DNA from: Pseudomonas chlororaphis
GTDB lineage: Bacteria; Pseudomonadota; Gammaproteobacteria; Pseudomonadales; Pseudomonadaceae
Assembly: GCF_001921865.1 (NCBI RefSeq)
Contig: NZ_MSCT01000012.1
Coordinates: forward strand, 1 to 64,000
Length of the DNA: 64,000 nt
Reading direction: 5' to 3'
Shown: positions 35,212-44,386 of the stretch, one piece after another
How positions within the stretch are numbered: position 1 is the first letter of the stretch
Layout of the letters: each line of letters opens with the position of its first letter
Program-made: the position numbers and the translations under genes
Notes under the pieces: model-generated
Told to the model about the DNA's origin: nothing
Database searches by the model: none
What the model saw: the letters and a program-made list of their open reading frames with translations, nothing else

Positions 35212-36388
35212 CATATTGATCGTTGAAGACCATCCCTTCCAGCACATGTACCTGCAGCACCTGTTCGGTGAGCTGGGCCCCTATTACCTGGAGGGTGCAC
35301 GGGATGGTGAGGAGGCACTGGAGCGCTTGAAGTGGCGCAAGTTCGATCTGGTGCTCACCGACCTGATGATGCCGGGCATGGATGGCGTGCAGTTCATCCA
35401 GCGGCTCGCCGCCCTGCACTCGCGGCCGGCCCTGGCGATCATGAGCTCGGCTTCGCGACGCATGCTGATGAGCGCCAGTCTGGTGGCCAAGAACCTGGGG
35501 GTGAAGGTCGTCGGGCTGATCTCCAAACCGGTGAACCTGGCCGCCCTGCAAACCCTGACCCGGCAGTTGGGCGACGCGCAACCCCACTCTCCCGCGCCCC
35601 TGCCAGCTTCGATGCTCAACCTCGCGACGCTGACCAAGGCCCTCCAGGAAGAACAGTTCGAGGCGTGGTTCCAGCCGAAAAAATCGTTGTTCAACGGCCG
35701 TATCGTCGCGGCCGAAGCGCTGGTGCGCTGGATGCATCCGACCCGCGGCATGCTGCTGCCCAATAGTTTCCTGCACGCGCTCAAGTCATTCGACCTCGAG
35801 GAGGAACTGCTCTGGCTGGTACTGCGCCAGGCGATCCAGGCCCAGGCGCGCTGGCGCCAGCAGGACTACGACATTCCGGTATCGATCAACCTGCCGACCC
35901 ACCTGCTCAATAGCCACGACCTGGCGGATCGCCTGCTCGACTTTGTCCTGCAACACCAGGGCGTCCCGGCGCAGATCTGTTTCGAACTCATGGAATGCTC
36001 GGTGCCCCAGGACATCAGCAACTTCTACGCCGGCGCCTGTCGCTTGCGCATCAAGGGGTTCGGCCTGTCCCAGGACGATTTCGGCAAGGGCTACAGTTCC
36101 TACATGAACCTGGTCTCGACGCCCTTTACCGAGCTCAAGATCGACCGCGCCCTGGTCCAGGGCTGCCACGCCAGCGAAGAACTGACCAAAGCGTTGACCA
36201 GTATCATCGCGCTGGGCCGCCAACTCGGGTTGACTGTGGTGGCCGAGGGCGTGGAGAGCGCCGAGGAGTTGGCCCTGTTGCGCAAGATCGATTGCAGCCA
36301 GGTGCAGGGTTTCCTGATCTCGCGCGCGGTGCCTTCCGAGCAGTTTCAGCAATTGCTGGTCAACGACGGACCGGCCGCCGGCTACTGA
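35198..36388 (+). CDS. Receiver-EAL c-di-GMP phosphodiesterase, PvrR-like
   Basis: The 396-residue protein has an N-terminal receiver (LIVEDHPFQ, VLTDLMMPGMDG, Lys in LISKPVN) and an EAL domain (from ~150). The EAL catalytic positions are preserved: EALVRW, SINLPTHLL, CFELMEC, DDFGKGYSS, ELKIDRAL, VAEGVES and QGFLIS. It should hydrolyse c-di-GMP when switched by phosphorylation. The gene overlaps the upstream kinase; a start at 35183 is possible, but 35198 begins at the receiver's first strand. The order kinase, EAL regulator, Hpt kinase, LuxR regulator matches PvrR/RocR-type circuits. Confidence 0.9.
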   Translation: MKPCSILIVEDHPFQHMYLQHLFGELGPYYLEGARDGEEALERLKWRKFDLVLTDLMMPGMDGVQFIQRLAALHSRPALAIMSSASRRMLMSASLVAKNLGVKVVGLISKPVNLAALQTLTRQLGDAQPHSPAPLPASMLNLATLTKALQEEQFEAWFQPKKSLFNGRIVAAEALVRWMHPTRGMLLPNSFLHALKSFDLEEELLWLVLRQAIQAQARWRQQDYDIPVSINLPTHLLNSHDLADRLLDFVLQHQGVPAQICFELMECSVPQDISNFYAGACRLRIKGFGLSQDDFGKGYSSYMNLVSTPFTELKIDRALVQGCHASEELTKALTSIIALGRQLGLTVVAEGVESAEELALLRKIDCSQVQGFLISRAVPSEQFQQLLVNDGPAAGY

Positions 36389-36493
36389 TCCCATGGAGCG
36401 TTTGCACCTGAATACCGCTCATCACTGACAACTCTTTGATTAAAGGTAAAATCCTCAAGGCTTCGACCTTTACCCTGTTTTTGGATATCAGTG

Positions 36494-39400
36494 ATGAACC
36501 ATAAGGAAACGCTTCTCGAAAACCTGACGAGAAGCTCGATTCGCCTGAACCGGGGGTTGCTGGCCTTTCTGGTACTGACGTTGCTGCTGATCGGCATCAG
36601 CTACTGGTCGACCCGCAAGCTGGTCGACGAACAGTACGGCACCTTCGACTTTCACTTCACCCGGATGATGGGGGGTATCCAGGAACACGAGATCTTTCTC
36701 GGGAAACTGATCGGAAAAGGTGCCACGGATAAGGTAAGAGTCGACAACAATCGCTTCTACCTGCAGAAAAAACTGCCCGAATTTGGCCCGGATGTTTATG
36801 AAGGTCGGGAGTTCCCCTTCTCCATCCCCTTCAGTTTCAATGCCCCTGCGTCGAAAATCGCCCCCGACCAATTGCCCAAACTACTCTCCCTGGGCAGCCA
36901 CCTGGTGGACTTCTACGGCGCCTTCTGGGCCATCTCCCACTATCAGGCTCCCCAGGTTTTCCTGTTCAATGCCGAAGACAACTTCAGCATTGTCGTGCCC
37001 GCGGCCGGGCAGTCGCCGCGCAGCCTGTGGAAAGTCGCGCCGTCCAACCAGCCCTTCACTCGGCAACTGCAGAAGCGGCTGATGGCCAATAGTACGGAAC
37101 AGGCCGACGGGGTGATCCGCTGGGAGCCCATCGATACTCCCCGGCAAAGTGGCGCCGCCACCCAACTGATGGCCTTCGTCACCGTTCCCCTGCCCCCGGA
37201 ACTACTGCCTATCCAGGGGGCCAGCGACCGGGTCGGGATCGCCTCGCTGCTGAACATGGACCAGCTCAATAACATCGACCGGGTCATGGCCTGGTCGATG
37301 TACGACCATTTCACCCTTATCGCCCCTACCGGCAAGGTCCTGGTCGGCTTGGCACCGGCCCCTGGCCTGCACGAAGGACTCAACCTCACCCGCGACGGCC
37401 TGGTCTTCAAGGTATCGAACAAGACCGGTGAAGCCTGGAGCGCCCTCTATACCGTCAGTTTCAAGAGTTACTTCCAGTACACCCTGTGGCCCATGCTGGC
37501 CCTGCTGATGCTGCTCATCGGCCTGATCGTCGGCGGCTGGCGGCTCAGCCGCTGGTACCGATCCCGAGTCGTCACCCCCGCCTACAATGCCCATCAGCGC
37601 CTGGTCGAAAGCGAGGCGTTCAGCCGCGTGGTGATTGATAGCGCGCCAATCGGACTCTGTGTGGTCCGCCGCGCAGACTTCAAGGTGCTCCTGGCAAACC
37701 AGAAGGCCCAGCAGTGGCAAGGCAGCATTAAGCGCCTGAGGCCGCTGTTCACCCGCCAGCAATCCCCCGACGGCAGCGGCGAAACCCAGCTGGACATCGA
37801 CGGCACTCACCTGCAGGTCGGTTTCGTGCCGACTCGCTACCAGGGCGAGGATGCCCTGCTCTGCGCCTTCAACGACGTGACCAGCCATGTCGAGGACGCC
37901 GCGGTGCTGGAACAGGCCAGGCTCGCCGCCGATGCGGCGAACAAGGCCAAGACGTTGTTCCTCGCCACCATGAGCCACGAAATACGCACCCCGCTGTACG
38001 GCGTACTCGGCACCCTGGAGCTGCTCGGGCTGACGCGCCTGGATACCCAGCAACGCACGCACCTGCAAACCATCCAGCGCTCCTCGACCACCCTGTTCCA
38101 GCTGATCAGCGACGTCCTGGACATTTCCAAGATCGAATCAGGGCAGATGGATATCGAGTCCACCGAGTTCTGCCCGCTGCAGATGATCGAAGACACCCTG
38201 CACACCTACGCGGCCTTCGCCGAGCAAAAGGGTCTCCTGCTGTACGCCTGCGTCGATGCGGCGCTGCCCGACCTGCTGCTGGGCGATCCGACCAGGATCC
38301 GGCAGATCCTCAATAACCTGGTGAGCAACGCGATCAAGTTCACCGACGCCGGGCGCGTCGTGCTGCGTGCCCGGCTGGTGCACTGCGTGGATGGCCGGGC
38401 CAGCGTGGAATGGCAGGTCACCGACTCCGGCATCGGGATTTCGCCCGAGCAGCAGGAGCGGTTGTTCGACACTTTTTATCAGGTGCGCGACGCGTCCAGC
38501 GAAGCCGGCGCCGGCCTCGGACTGGCGATCTGCCGCTGGTTGGCGGAAATGATGGACGGCCAAATACGCGTGGTCAGCGAACCCGGTCTGGGCAGCAGTT
38601 TCTCGCTCCAGCTGAAACTGAAGACACTCCCGGGAACCTTGGCCGGCTGCGACGAGATCCTGCCCACGACCCAGGCGGTGTATGTCCGGGCGCCCGCCGC
38701 GGAGCTGGCGCAAAGCACCTGCGACTGGCTCAATCGCCTCGGCATCGTCGCTAAGCCGCTACCGGGCTTTGTCGAAGAGTCGCGGCAAAACGCCCTGCTG
38801 GTGGATGTCCTGCCCGGCGACGCCTCGCTCGCCTGGGCCGGGCCGCGCGTCCTGTGCACGGCTGGCGATCATCGGCCGACCCAAGCGACACCCGCCGATC
38901 ATCAGGTGGACGCCCATGATGTGCGGGCCATCGCCAGGGTCGTTTCGCTGACCCTGCACGGCAAGTCCATCGCGCCGCCAAGCCTCGAGGCCCGCCCGGC
39001 CGGCCAGCTCGGCCTGCATATCCTCGTGGCCGAGGACAACCCGGTCAATCAGGCGATCATCAAGGAGCAGCTCGAAGCCCTGGGCTGCACGGTGACCACT
39101 GCCTCCAACGGCGAGGAAGCCTTGCAGCTCTGGCAACCGCAGGTGTTCGACCTGGTGCTGACCGATGTGAACATGCCGCTGCGCAACGGCTACGAACTGA
39201 CCCAGGCCCTGCGCGAACGGGACCGGCAGATCCCCATCATCGGCGTCACCGCCAATGCCATGCGCGAGGAAGGCGCCCGCTGCCTGGCCGTGGGGATGAA
39301 TGCCTGGATCGTCAAGCCGCTGAGCCTGCAGACCCTGCATCACTACCTGTCGAAACTGTGCGCCAGCACGCCGCCCCAGGAACCGCGCCCCATGATCCAG

Positions 39401-39712
39401 AGCACGCCTGCCCCTGCACCCGACGATACGATGATCGAGCTGTCGCCGAAGATGCGCGAGCTGTTCATCAGCACCATGCGCCAGGACATCCGTCACGTGA
39501 CGGACGCCCTGCAAGCCAACGATGCCAAGAGGCTCGCCGAACGGCTGCACAGTGCCGCCGGGGCGCTGGGAGCGGTGCAGATGACGACGCTGGCCAAAAC
39601 CTGCGCCGAGCAAGAATCACAGATACTGCAAAGCGCAATCACTCCCTCCGTGGTCGTGGAAGTGGAAGGACTGATCCAGCGTTTGAGCGATATCCTGAAT
39701 GCACTTGAATAA
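36494..39712 (+). CDS. Hybrid sensor histidine kinase with Hpt, RcsC-like
   Basis: The 1072-residue protein has a membrane helix at ~18-38, a periplasmic region to ~330, a second helix (LWPMLALLMLLIGLIVGGW), a PAS-like segment, a HisKA box with His495 (TMSHEIRTPLYGVLGTLELL), HATPase (GAGLGLAICRWLAEMM), a degenerate receiver linker, a receiver with Asp891 (VLTDVNMPLRNG) and a C-terminal Hpt with His1019 (ERLHSAAGALGAVQ). The start at 36494 is used; GTG at 36491 is also in frame. As the only Hpt in the cluster it can serve as the relay hub for both kinases and both response regulators. Confidence 0.92.
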   Translation: MNHKETLLENLTRSSIRLNRGLLAFLVLTLLLIGISYWSTRKLVDEQYGTFDFHFTRMMGGIQEHEIFLGKLIGKGATDKVRVDNNRFYLQKKLPEFGPDVYEGREFPFSIPFSFNAPASKIAPDQLPKLLSLGSHLVDFYGAFWAISHYQAPQVFLFNAEDNFSIVVPAAGQSPRSLWKVAPSNQPFTRQLQKRLMANSTEQADGVIRWEPIDTPRQSGAATQLMAFVTVPLPPELLPIQGASDRVGIASLLNMDQLNNIDRVMAWSMYDHFTLIAPTGKVLVGLAPAPGLHEGLNLTRDGLVFKVSNKTGEAWSALYTVSFKSYFQYTLWPMLALLMLLIGLIVGGWRLSRWYRSRVVTPAYNAHQRLVESEAFSRVVIDSAPIGLCVVRRADFKVLLANQKAQQWQGSIKRLRPLFTRQQSPDGSGETQLDIDGTHLQVGFVPTRYQGEDALLCAFNDVTSHVEDAAVLEQARLAADAANKAKTLFLATMSHEIRTPLYGVLGTLELLGLTRLDTQQRTHLQTIQRSSTTLFQLISDVLDISKIESGQMDIESTEFCPLQMIEDTLHTYAAFAEQKGLLLYACVDAALPDLLLGDPTRIRQILNNLVSNAIKFTDAGRVVLRARLVHCVDGRASVEWQVTDSGIGISPEQQERLFDTFYQVRDASSEAGAGLGLAICRWLAEMMDGQIRVVSEPGLGSSFSLQLKLKTLPGTLAGCDEILPTTQAVYVRAPAAELAQSTCDWLNRLGIVAKPLPGFVEESRQNALLVDVLPGDASLAWAGPRVLCTAGDHRPTQATPADHQVDAHDVRAIARVVSLTLHGKSIAPPSLEARPAGQLGLHILVAEDNPVNQAIIKEQLEALGCTVTTASNGEEALQLWQPQVFDLVLTDVNMPLRNGYELTQALRERDRQIPIIGVTANAMREEGARCLAVGMNAWIVKPLSLQTLHHYLSKLCASTPPQEPRPMIQSTPAPAPDDTMIELSPKMRELFISTMRQDIRHVTDALQANDAKRLAERLHSAAGALGAVQMTTLAKTCAEQESQILQSAITPSVVVEVEGLIQRLSDILNALE

Positions 39713-39786
39713 GGCTCTACAAGATTTAATGAACGCAATCCCTTACTCTTCAGCATCACCAACGAGCGTATTACGAGTGGCTTGCC

Positions 39787-40434
39787 ATGGAAAAACTTAA
39801 AGTAGTCATCGCCGACGATCACCCGATTGTTCTCCTCGGCGTTCGCGAGTTGATGGAGCGAGAAACGAATTTTGAAGTGGTGGGCGAAGCCGTCAATTCA
39901 CAAGGCCTGATCGAGTTGCTCGAACAGCAGCCGGTCGACATCGTCATCACCGACTACAACATGCCCGACGACTCGCCTTACGGCGACGGTCTCAAGTTGG
40001 TGGAGTACCTGAAGCGGCACTTCCCACGCCTGCAAATACTGATCCTGACCATGATTTCCAACCAGTTGATCCTCACTCGTCTGCACGAATTGGGGGTGGT
40101 CGGGGTCATCCAGAAAAGCCAGTTGCACAACGAAATCCAGGTGGCGCTCAAGACCATTGTCGAGCGCGGCTCCTACCAGAGCCTTGAACCTGCGCCGAGC
40201 TCGGTCATCGAGTCCAACGCCAGCATCGACGACCGGATTTCCATGCTCTCGCCCAAGGAGTTTGAAATATTGCGCCTGTTCGTTTCCGGCAAGAGCGTCA
40301 GCGACATCGCCCGAAGCCAGAACCGCAGCTCAAAGACCATCAGCGCGCAGAAGATTTCCGCCATGCGCAAGCTGGAAGTCGAAAGCGACCAGGACCTGCT
40401 GACCTACTGCATCGGGCGCAATGTCTTCAACTGA
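39787..40434 (+). CDS. LuxR-family response regulator, RcsB/RocA-like
   Basis: The 215-residue protein has a receiver (VIADDHPIVLLG, IVITDYNMPDDSPYGDG, Lys in VIQKSQL) and a LuxR helix-turn-helix (LSPKEFEILRLFVSGKSVSDIARSQNRSSKTISAQKIS). The extended loop after the phospho-acceptor (DDSPYGDG) is characteristic of the RcsB branch. It follows the Hpt kinase by 74 bp and is the likely transcription output of the relay. In P. aeruginosa relatives the targets are fimbrial cup genes; none lie in this window, so the target here is remote. Confidence 0.92.
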   Translation: MEKLKVVIADDHPIVLLGVRELMERETNFEVVGEAVNSQGLIELLEQQPVDIVITDYNMPDDSPYGDGLKLVEYLKRHFPRLQILILTMISNQLILTRLHELGVVGVIQKSQLHNEIQVALKTIVERGSYQSLEPAPSSVIESNASIDDRISMLSPKEFEILRLFVSGKSVSDIARSQNRSSKTISAQKISAMRKLEVESDQDLLTYCIGRNVFN

Positions 40435-40476
40435 TCCCCTGCCCTCACCCCATCACGCCCCAAGGCCCGCCCAGCA

Positions 40477-40869
40477 ATGAGCCCCGACGACCTGCTCGAC
40501 CTGCAACGACTCCAAGGCGCCTGGGAACAGGTCGAACTCGAGGACAATGGGGTCAGCAACCCACCCGACGAACATGGCGCCCCCGGAGCCCTTACCCTGA
40601 TCCAGGGGCAAGGGTTCCGCGTCATGACCCTGGAAGGCGAGCTGTTGCTGGCCGGCCGCTTTACCCTCGATACCAGTACCACGCCCAAATCCATTACCTG
40701 GGTCGATTCCATCGGCGCCGACGTGGGCAAGTACCTGCCCGCCAGCTATCAGCTGGAAGGCGATCACTTCGTGTTTATCGCCGCGGATGAAGGCCAGCCC
40801 AGGCCCACTCAGTTCCGCACCGGGCCAGGCCAGACCCTGCGCCGGTTTATCCGCGCGGCGCAGGATTGA
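40477..40869 (+). CDS. TIGR03067-domain (lipocalin-like) protein
   Basis: The 130-residue protein matches the TIGR03067 pattern: LQRLQGAWEQVELEDNG at the N-terminus, then FRVMTLEGELLLAGRFTLDT, STTPKSITWVDS and a C-terminal FRTGPGQTLRRF. The domain is a small beta-barrel of unknown function found in many bacteria. There is no signal peptide. It is 42 bp after the RcsB-like regulator and 35 bp before the serine hydrolase, so it could be co-transcribed with either. Confidence 0.8.
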   Translation: MSPDDLLDLQRLQGAWEQVELEDNGVSNPPDEHGAPGALTLIQGQGFRVMTLEGELLLAGRFTLDTSTTPKSITWVDSIGADVGKYLPASYQLEGDHFVFIAADEGQPRPTQFRTGPGQTLRRFIRAAQD

Positions 40870-40904
40870 CCTGCCGGGCGGCACTCTCTATAGAGGTCAG
40901 GCTC

Positions 40905-42113
40905 ATGCATCTCCCCCCAAAAAGTCTCGTTACCCTCGCCGCCACGCTCGGCGCTTCGTTGGCCGGCGCCGCCACCCCGGACGAGGAACTCGGCGCTCGT
41001 ATGGACCGGGTCATCGAACGGGCCATCGCCGAGCAGCGGATCGTCGGTACGGTGGTCGTGGTGATGCGCGACGGCCAGGTGGTCTACCGGCGCGCCGGCG
41101 GTTTCGCCGACCGCGAGGCAGCCCGGCCAATGACCGAGGACACCGTCCTGCGCCTGGCCTCCATCACCAAGCCGATCGTCTCTGCGGTCGTCATGAGCCT
41201 GGTGGAACAGGGCACGCTGTCCCTGGAGGACCCGGTCACCCGCTGGCTGCCGGACTTTCGCCCCAGGCTGGCCGACGGCAGCCAGCCGCCGATCACCCTC
41301 AAGCAGTTGCTGACCCACAGCGCCGGCCTGAGCTACGGTTTTCTCGAAGCCGAGCACGGGCCGTATCGCACGGCGGGCGTTTCCGATGGCCTGGCCGAAC
41401 CGGGCATGCGCCTGGAAGACAACCTGGAACGTATCGCCAGCGTGCCCTTGAGCTATCCGCCGGGCACTCAGTGGCGCTACTCGCTGGCCCTCGACGTGCT
41501 CGGCGCGGTGCTGGAAAAAGCCAGCGGCAAGAGCCTGCCGGCCCTGACCGAAGAACGCGTGACCGGCCCCCTGGACATGCACGACACCGCGTTCACGGTC
41601 AAAGACCCTGCCCGCCTTGGCGCCGCCTACCGCGACGACCGCCCGCAACCGAGCCGGATGCAGGACGAGACCGCGATCCGCACCGGCGACAGCACCACGC
41701 TGTTCTCCCTCCCGCGGATTTTCGACCCGCGCTCCTACCCCTCGGGCGGCGCCGGCATGGCCGGAACCGCCGACGACGTGGCGCGTTTTCTCGACACCTT
41801 GCGCCAGGGCGGCGGGGCCATTCTTTCCCAGGCCAGCGTGCAGGCGATGATGACCGATCAGGTTGGCGCCCAGGCGCAGACCCAGGGCCCGGGCTGGGGT
41901 TTCGGCTACGGTTGGGCGGTCCTCGACGACCCGGCCCTGGCCGGCACCCCGCAGTCCAAAGGCACCCTGCAATGGGGCGGCGTCTATGGCCATAGCTGGT
42001 TTGTCGACCCCCAGGCCAGGCTGACCGTGGTGGCCCTGACCAACACCACCTTCGAGGGCATGTCGGGGGCCTTCACCCAGGAGGTCCGCGACGCCGCCTA
42101 CCCGGCGCCCTGA
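40905..42113 (+). CDS. Secreted serine hydrolase, beta-lactamase (class C-like) fold
   Basis: The 402-residue precursor has a signal peptide (LVTLAATLGASLAGAATP). The beta-lactamase/transpeptidase-like domain has the SxxK nucleophile motif in LASITKPIVSAVV, the YxN-equivalent in WRYSLALDVLG and a C-terminal Gly-rich motif (GTLQWGGVYGHSWF) in place of KTG. Members are esterases, D-peptidases or beta-lactamase-like proteins; the absence of KTG favours esterase or peptidase use over true AmpC. AGAGGTCAGG precedes the ATG at 40905. Its last 16 bases overlap the 3' end of the convergent helicase gene. Confidence 0.85.
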   Translation: MHLPPKSLVTLAATLGASLAGAATPDEELGARMDRVIERAIAEQRIVGTVVVVMRDGQVVYRRAGGFADREAARPMTEDTVLRLASITKPIVSAVVMSLVEQGTLSLEDPVTRWLPDFRPRLADGSQPPITLKQLLTHSAGLSYGFLEAEHGPYRTAGVSDGLAEPGMRLEDNLERIASVPLSYPPGTQWRYSLALDVLGAVLEKASGKSLPALTEERVTGPLDMHDTAFTVKDPARLGAAYRDDRPQPSRMQDETAIRTGDSTTLFSLPRIFDPRSYPSGGAGMAGTADDVARFLDTLRQGGGAILSQASVQAMMTDQVGAQAQTQGPGWGFGYGWAVLDDPALAGTPQSKGTLQWGGVYGHSWFVDPQARLTVVALTNTTFEGMSGAFTQEVRDAAYPAP

Positions 42114-44386
42114 AGCCCCTCGGCGCGCGGACCGTCGAGCGCCCACCAGCCCGGCAGCAATTGCCGGACCCGGGGTTCGGCGAAACGGTCGTCGATCAGC
42201 ATCACCACGCCGCGGTCCTGCTGGCTGCGGATCACCCGGCCCGCGGCCTGCACGACTTTCTGCAGGCCGGGGTACAGGTAGGTGTAGTCGTAGCCGGCGC
42301 CAAAAATCGCCGCCATGCGCTGCTTCATCTGCTCGTTGACCGGGTTCAACTGGGCCAGGCCCAGGGTAGCGATAAAGGCGCCGATCAGGCGCGAGCCCGG
42401 CAGGTCGATGCCTTCGCCAAACGCCCCGCCCAACACGGCGAACCCGACGCCCCGGCCATCGACCGCGAAGCGTTCGAGAAAGGCCTGGCGCTGCCCTTCG
42501 TCCATGCCGCGGGACTGCTGCCACAGCGGGATGTCCGGGTGCTGCACAGCCAGCCGCTCGGCCACCTGTTGCAGATAATCGAAGCTGCTGAAAAAGGCCA
42601 GGTAGTTGCCCGGACGCTGGCGGAACTGGGCGGCGATCAGCTCGACGATCGGCGCCAGCGACGCCTGGCGATGGACATACCGCGTGGAAATCCGGCTGAC
42701 GATCCGCACCTCCAGTTGCGCGGCGCTGAACGGCGACTCGACCTCCATCCACACCGTGTTGTCCGGCAGCCCCAGCAGGTCGCGGTAGTAATGCCAGGGG
42801 TTGAGCGTCGCCGAGAACAGCACCGTGCTGCGTGCCGCGCTCAGGCGCGGCGCCAGGAACCCGGCCGGCACCACGTTGCGCAGACACAATTCGGACAGAC
42901 TGCGCCGGGCGTCGAGCTCGCGCTTGCTGATATCGAACAGGAACTGCCCGTCGAACAGCTCGGCCACCCGGGCGAACTGCAACGCGTCGAAATAGAACCC
43001 CTGCAAGCCGCTGTCCAGGCCTTGCGGGTGATCGTTGAGGTAGTCGCCGATCGCCGAAAGGCACAGCGACAGTGCCTTGAGCAACGGCGCCGGCGCCTGC
43101 TCATAGGCCTGGTAGGGACGCACTTGCTCCTTATGCAGCGCATTCCATTCCCGGTTGAGCCGCTGCAGGGGTTTCTTCAAGGCCTGCGGCGCGGCCTGGC
43201 GCACGCTGCGCAACTGGTACTGGTCGAGGCTGGCGCTGTACATCGAGCGTCCGCGCTCCACCAGGTTGTGCGCTTCGTCCACCAGCACCGCGACCTGCCA
43301 CTGGTTGGCCTGGGCCAGGCCGAACAACAAGGCGCTGAAGTCGAAGTAATAGTTGTAGTCCGCCACCAGCAGATCGCTCCAGCGGGCCATTTCCTGGCTC
43401 AAGTAATACGGGCACACGCCATGCTCGCGGGCAATGGCGGCCAGCGCCTGCTGATCCAGTAACGCCACCCGGCTCGCCGCCTCGCGCGCTGCCGGCAGGC
43501 GGTCGTAGAAGCCCCTGGCCAACGGGCAGGACTCGCCGTGACAGGCCAGGTCCGGGTGCTCGCAGGCCTTGTCCCGGGCCACCAGTTCCAGCACCCGCAG
43601 CGCCAGCTCCGGGGTGCGCTCGAACAGCACCTTGGCGCTATCCAGCGCCAACTGGCGCCCCGGCGTCTTGGCGGTCAGGAAGAACAGCTTGTCCAACTGC
43701 CGGGTCGGCATGGCCTTGAACATCGGGAACAGCGTGCCCAGGGTCTTGCCGATCCCGGTCGGCGCCTGGGCCATCAGGCAGCGCCCGGTGCTCGCCGCCT
43801 TGTACACCGACTCGGCCAGCCGGCGCTGCCCGGGGCGAAATTCGGCATGGGGAAAACCCAGCGCCGCCAGCGCCCGGTCGCGCCGGGTGCGATGGGCCAG
43901 CTCCTGCTCCGCCCATTGCAGGAACAGGCTGCATTGGCGGTTGAAGAACTGCTCCAGGACCGGGGCCTCGTGCTCCTCCACCAGCGACGTCTCGCGTTCG
44001 CTGAGGATGTCGAAATACACCAGCGCCAGGCGCACCTTGTTCAGTTGCAACTGCTGGCACAGCAGCCAGCCATAGACCTTGGCCTGGGCCCAATGCAGCT
44101 GGCGGTGGTTGGCCGGCATGCGTTCGAGGTCGCCGCGGTAGGTCTTGACCTCCTCCAGCAGGTTGGCGTCCGGGTCGTAGCCGTCCGCCCTGCCCTTGAC
44201 CGTCAAGGCGCCGAAGACGCCTTCCAGGGCGACTTCGCTGCGATAGGTCGAGCTGCGCCGCGCCGCCACGGTGCGATGGCCCTGGATGCCTTCCAGCGCG
44301 GTGGGCGACGGGGTGAAACGCAGGTCGAGGTCGCCGGCCTTGGCGGTGAACTCGCACAGCGCGCGGACCGCGATGCGGTAGCTCAC
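42098..44386 (-). CDS. PD-(D/E)xK nuclease fused to XPD/DinG-type helicase
   Basis: The 762-residue protein has an N-terminal RecB/Cas4-like nuclease region with Asp68 (GRADGYD), Glu79-x-Lys81 (EEVKTYRGD) and Gln101xxxTyr105, followed by an iron-sulfur superfamily 2 helicase: Walker A APTGIGKT (208-215), four Cys around KACEHPDLACHGESC and HGVCPYY for a 4Fe-4S cluster, DEAH in VDEAHNLVERG, motif III-like TVLFSATL and motif VI QAAGRVIRSQQDRG. It should unwind DNA 5'-3' and cut it. The GTG start overlaps the stop of the upstream FAN1-like nuclease by GTGA, so the two are made together and likely work in crosslink or replication repair. Confidence 0.88.
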   Translation of the reverse strand: MSYRIAVRALCEFTAKAGDLDLRFTPSPTALEGIQGHRTVAARRSSTYRSEVALEGVFGALTVKGRADGYDPDANLLEEVKTYRGDLERMPANHRQLHWAQAKVYGWLLCQQLQLNKVRLALVYFDILSERETSLVEEHEAPVLEQFFNRQCSLFLQWAEQELAHRTRRDRALAALGFPHAEFRPGQRRLAESVYKAASTGRCLMAQAPTGIGKTLGTLFPMFKAMPTRQLDKLFFLTAKTPGRQLALDSAKVLFERTPELALRVLELVARDKACEHPDLACHGESCPLARGFYDRLPAAREAASRVALLDQQALAAIAREHGVCPYYLSQEMARWSDLLVADYNYYFDFSALLFGLAQANQWQVAVLVDEAHNLVERGRSMYSASLDQYQLRSVRQAAPQALKKPLQRLNREWNALHKEQVRPYQAYEQAPAPLLKALSLCLSAIGDYLNDHPQGLDSGLQGFYFDALQFARVAELFDGQFLFDISKRELDARRSLSELCLRNVVPAGFLAPRLSAARSTVLFSATLNPWHYYRDLLGLPDNTVWMEVESPFSAAQLEVRIVSRISTRYVHRQASLAPIVELIAAQFRQRPGNYLAFFSSFDYLQQVAERLAVQHPDIPLWQQSRGMDEGQRQAFLERFAVDGRGVGFAVLGGAFGEGIDLPGSRLIGAFIATLGLAQLNPVNEQMKQRMAAIFGAGYDYTYLYPGLQKVVQAAGRVIRSQQDRGVVMLIDDRFAEPRVRQLLPGWWALDGPRAEGLQGAG

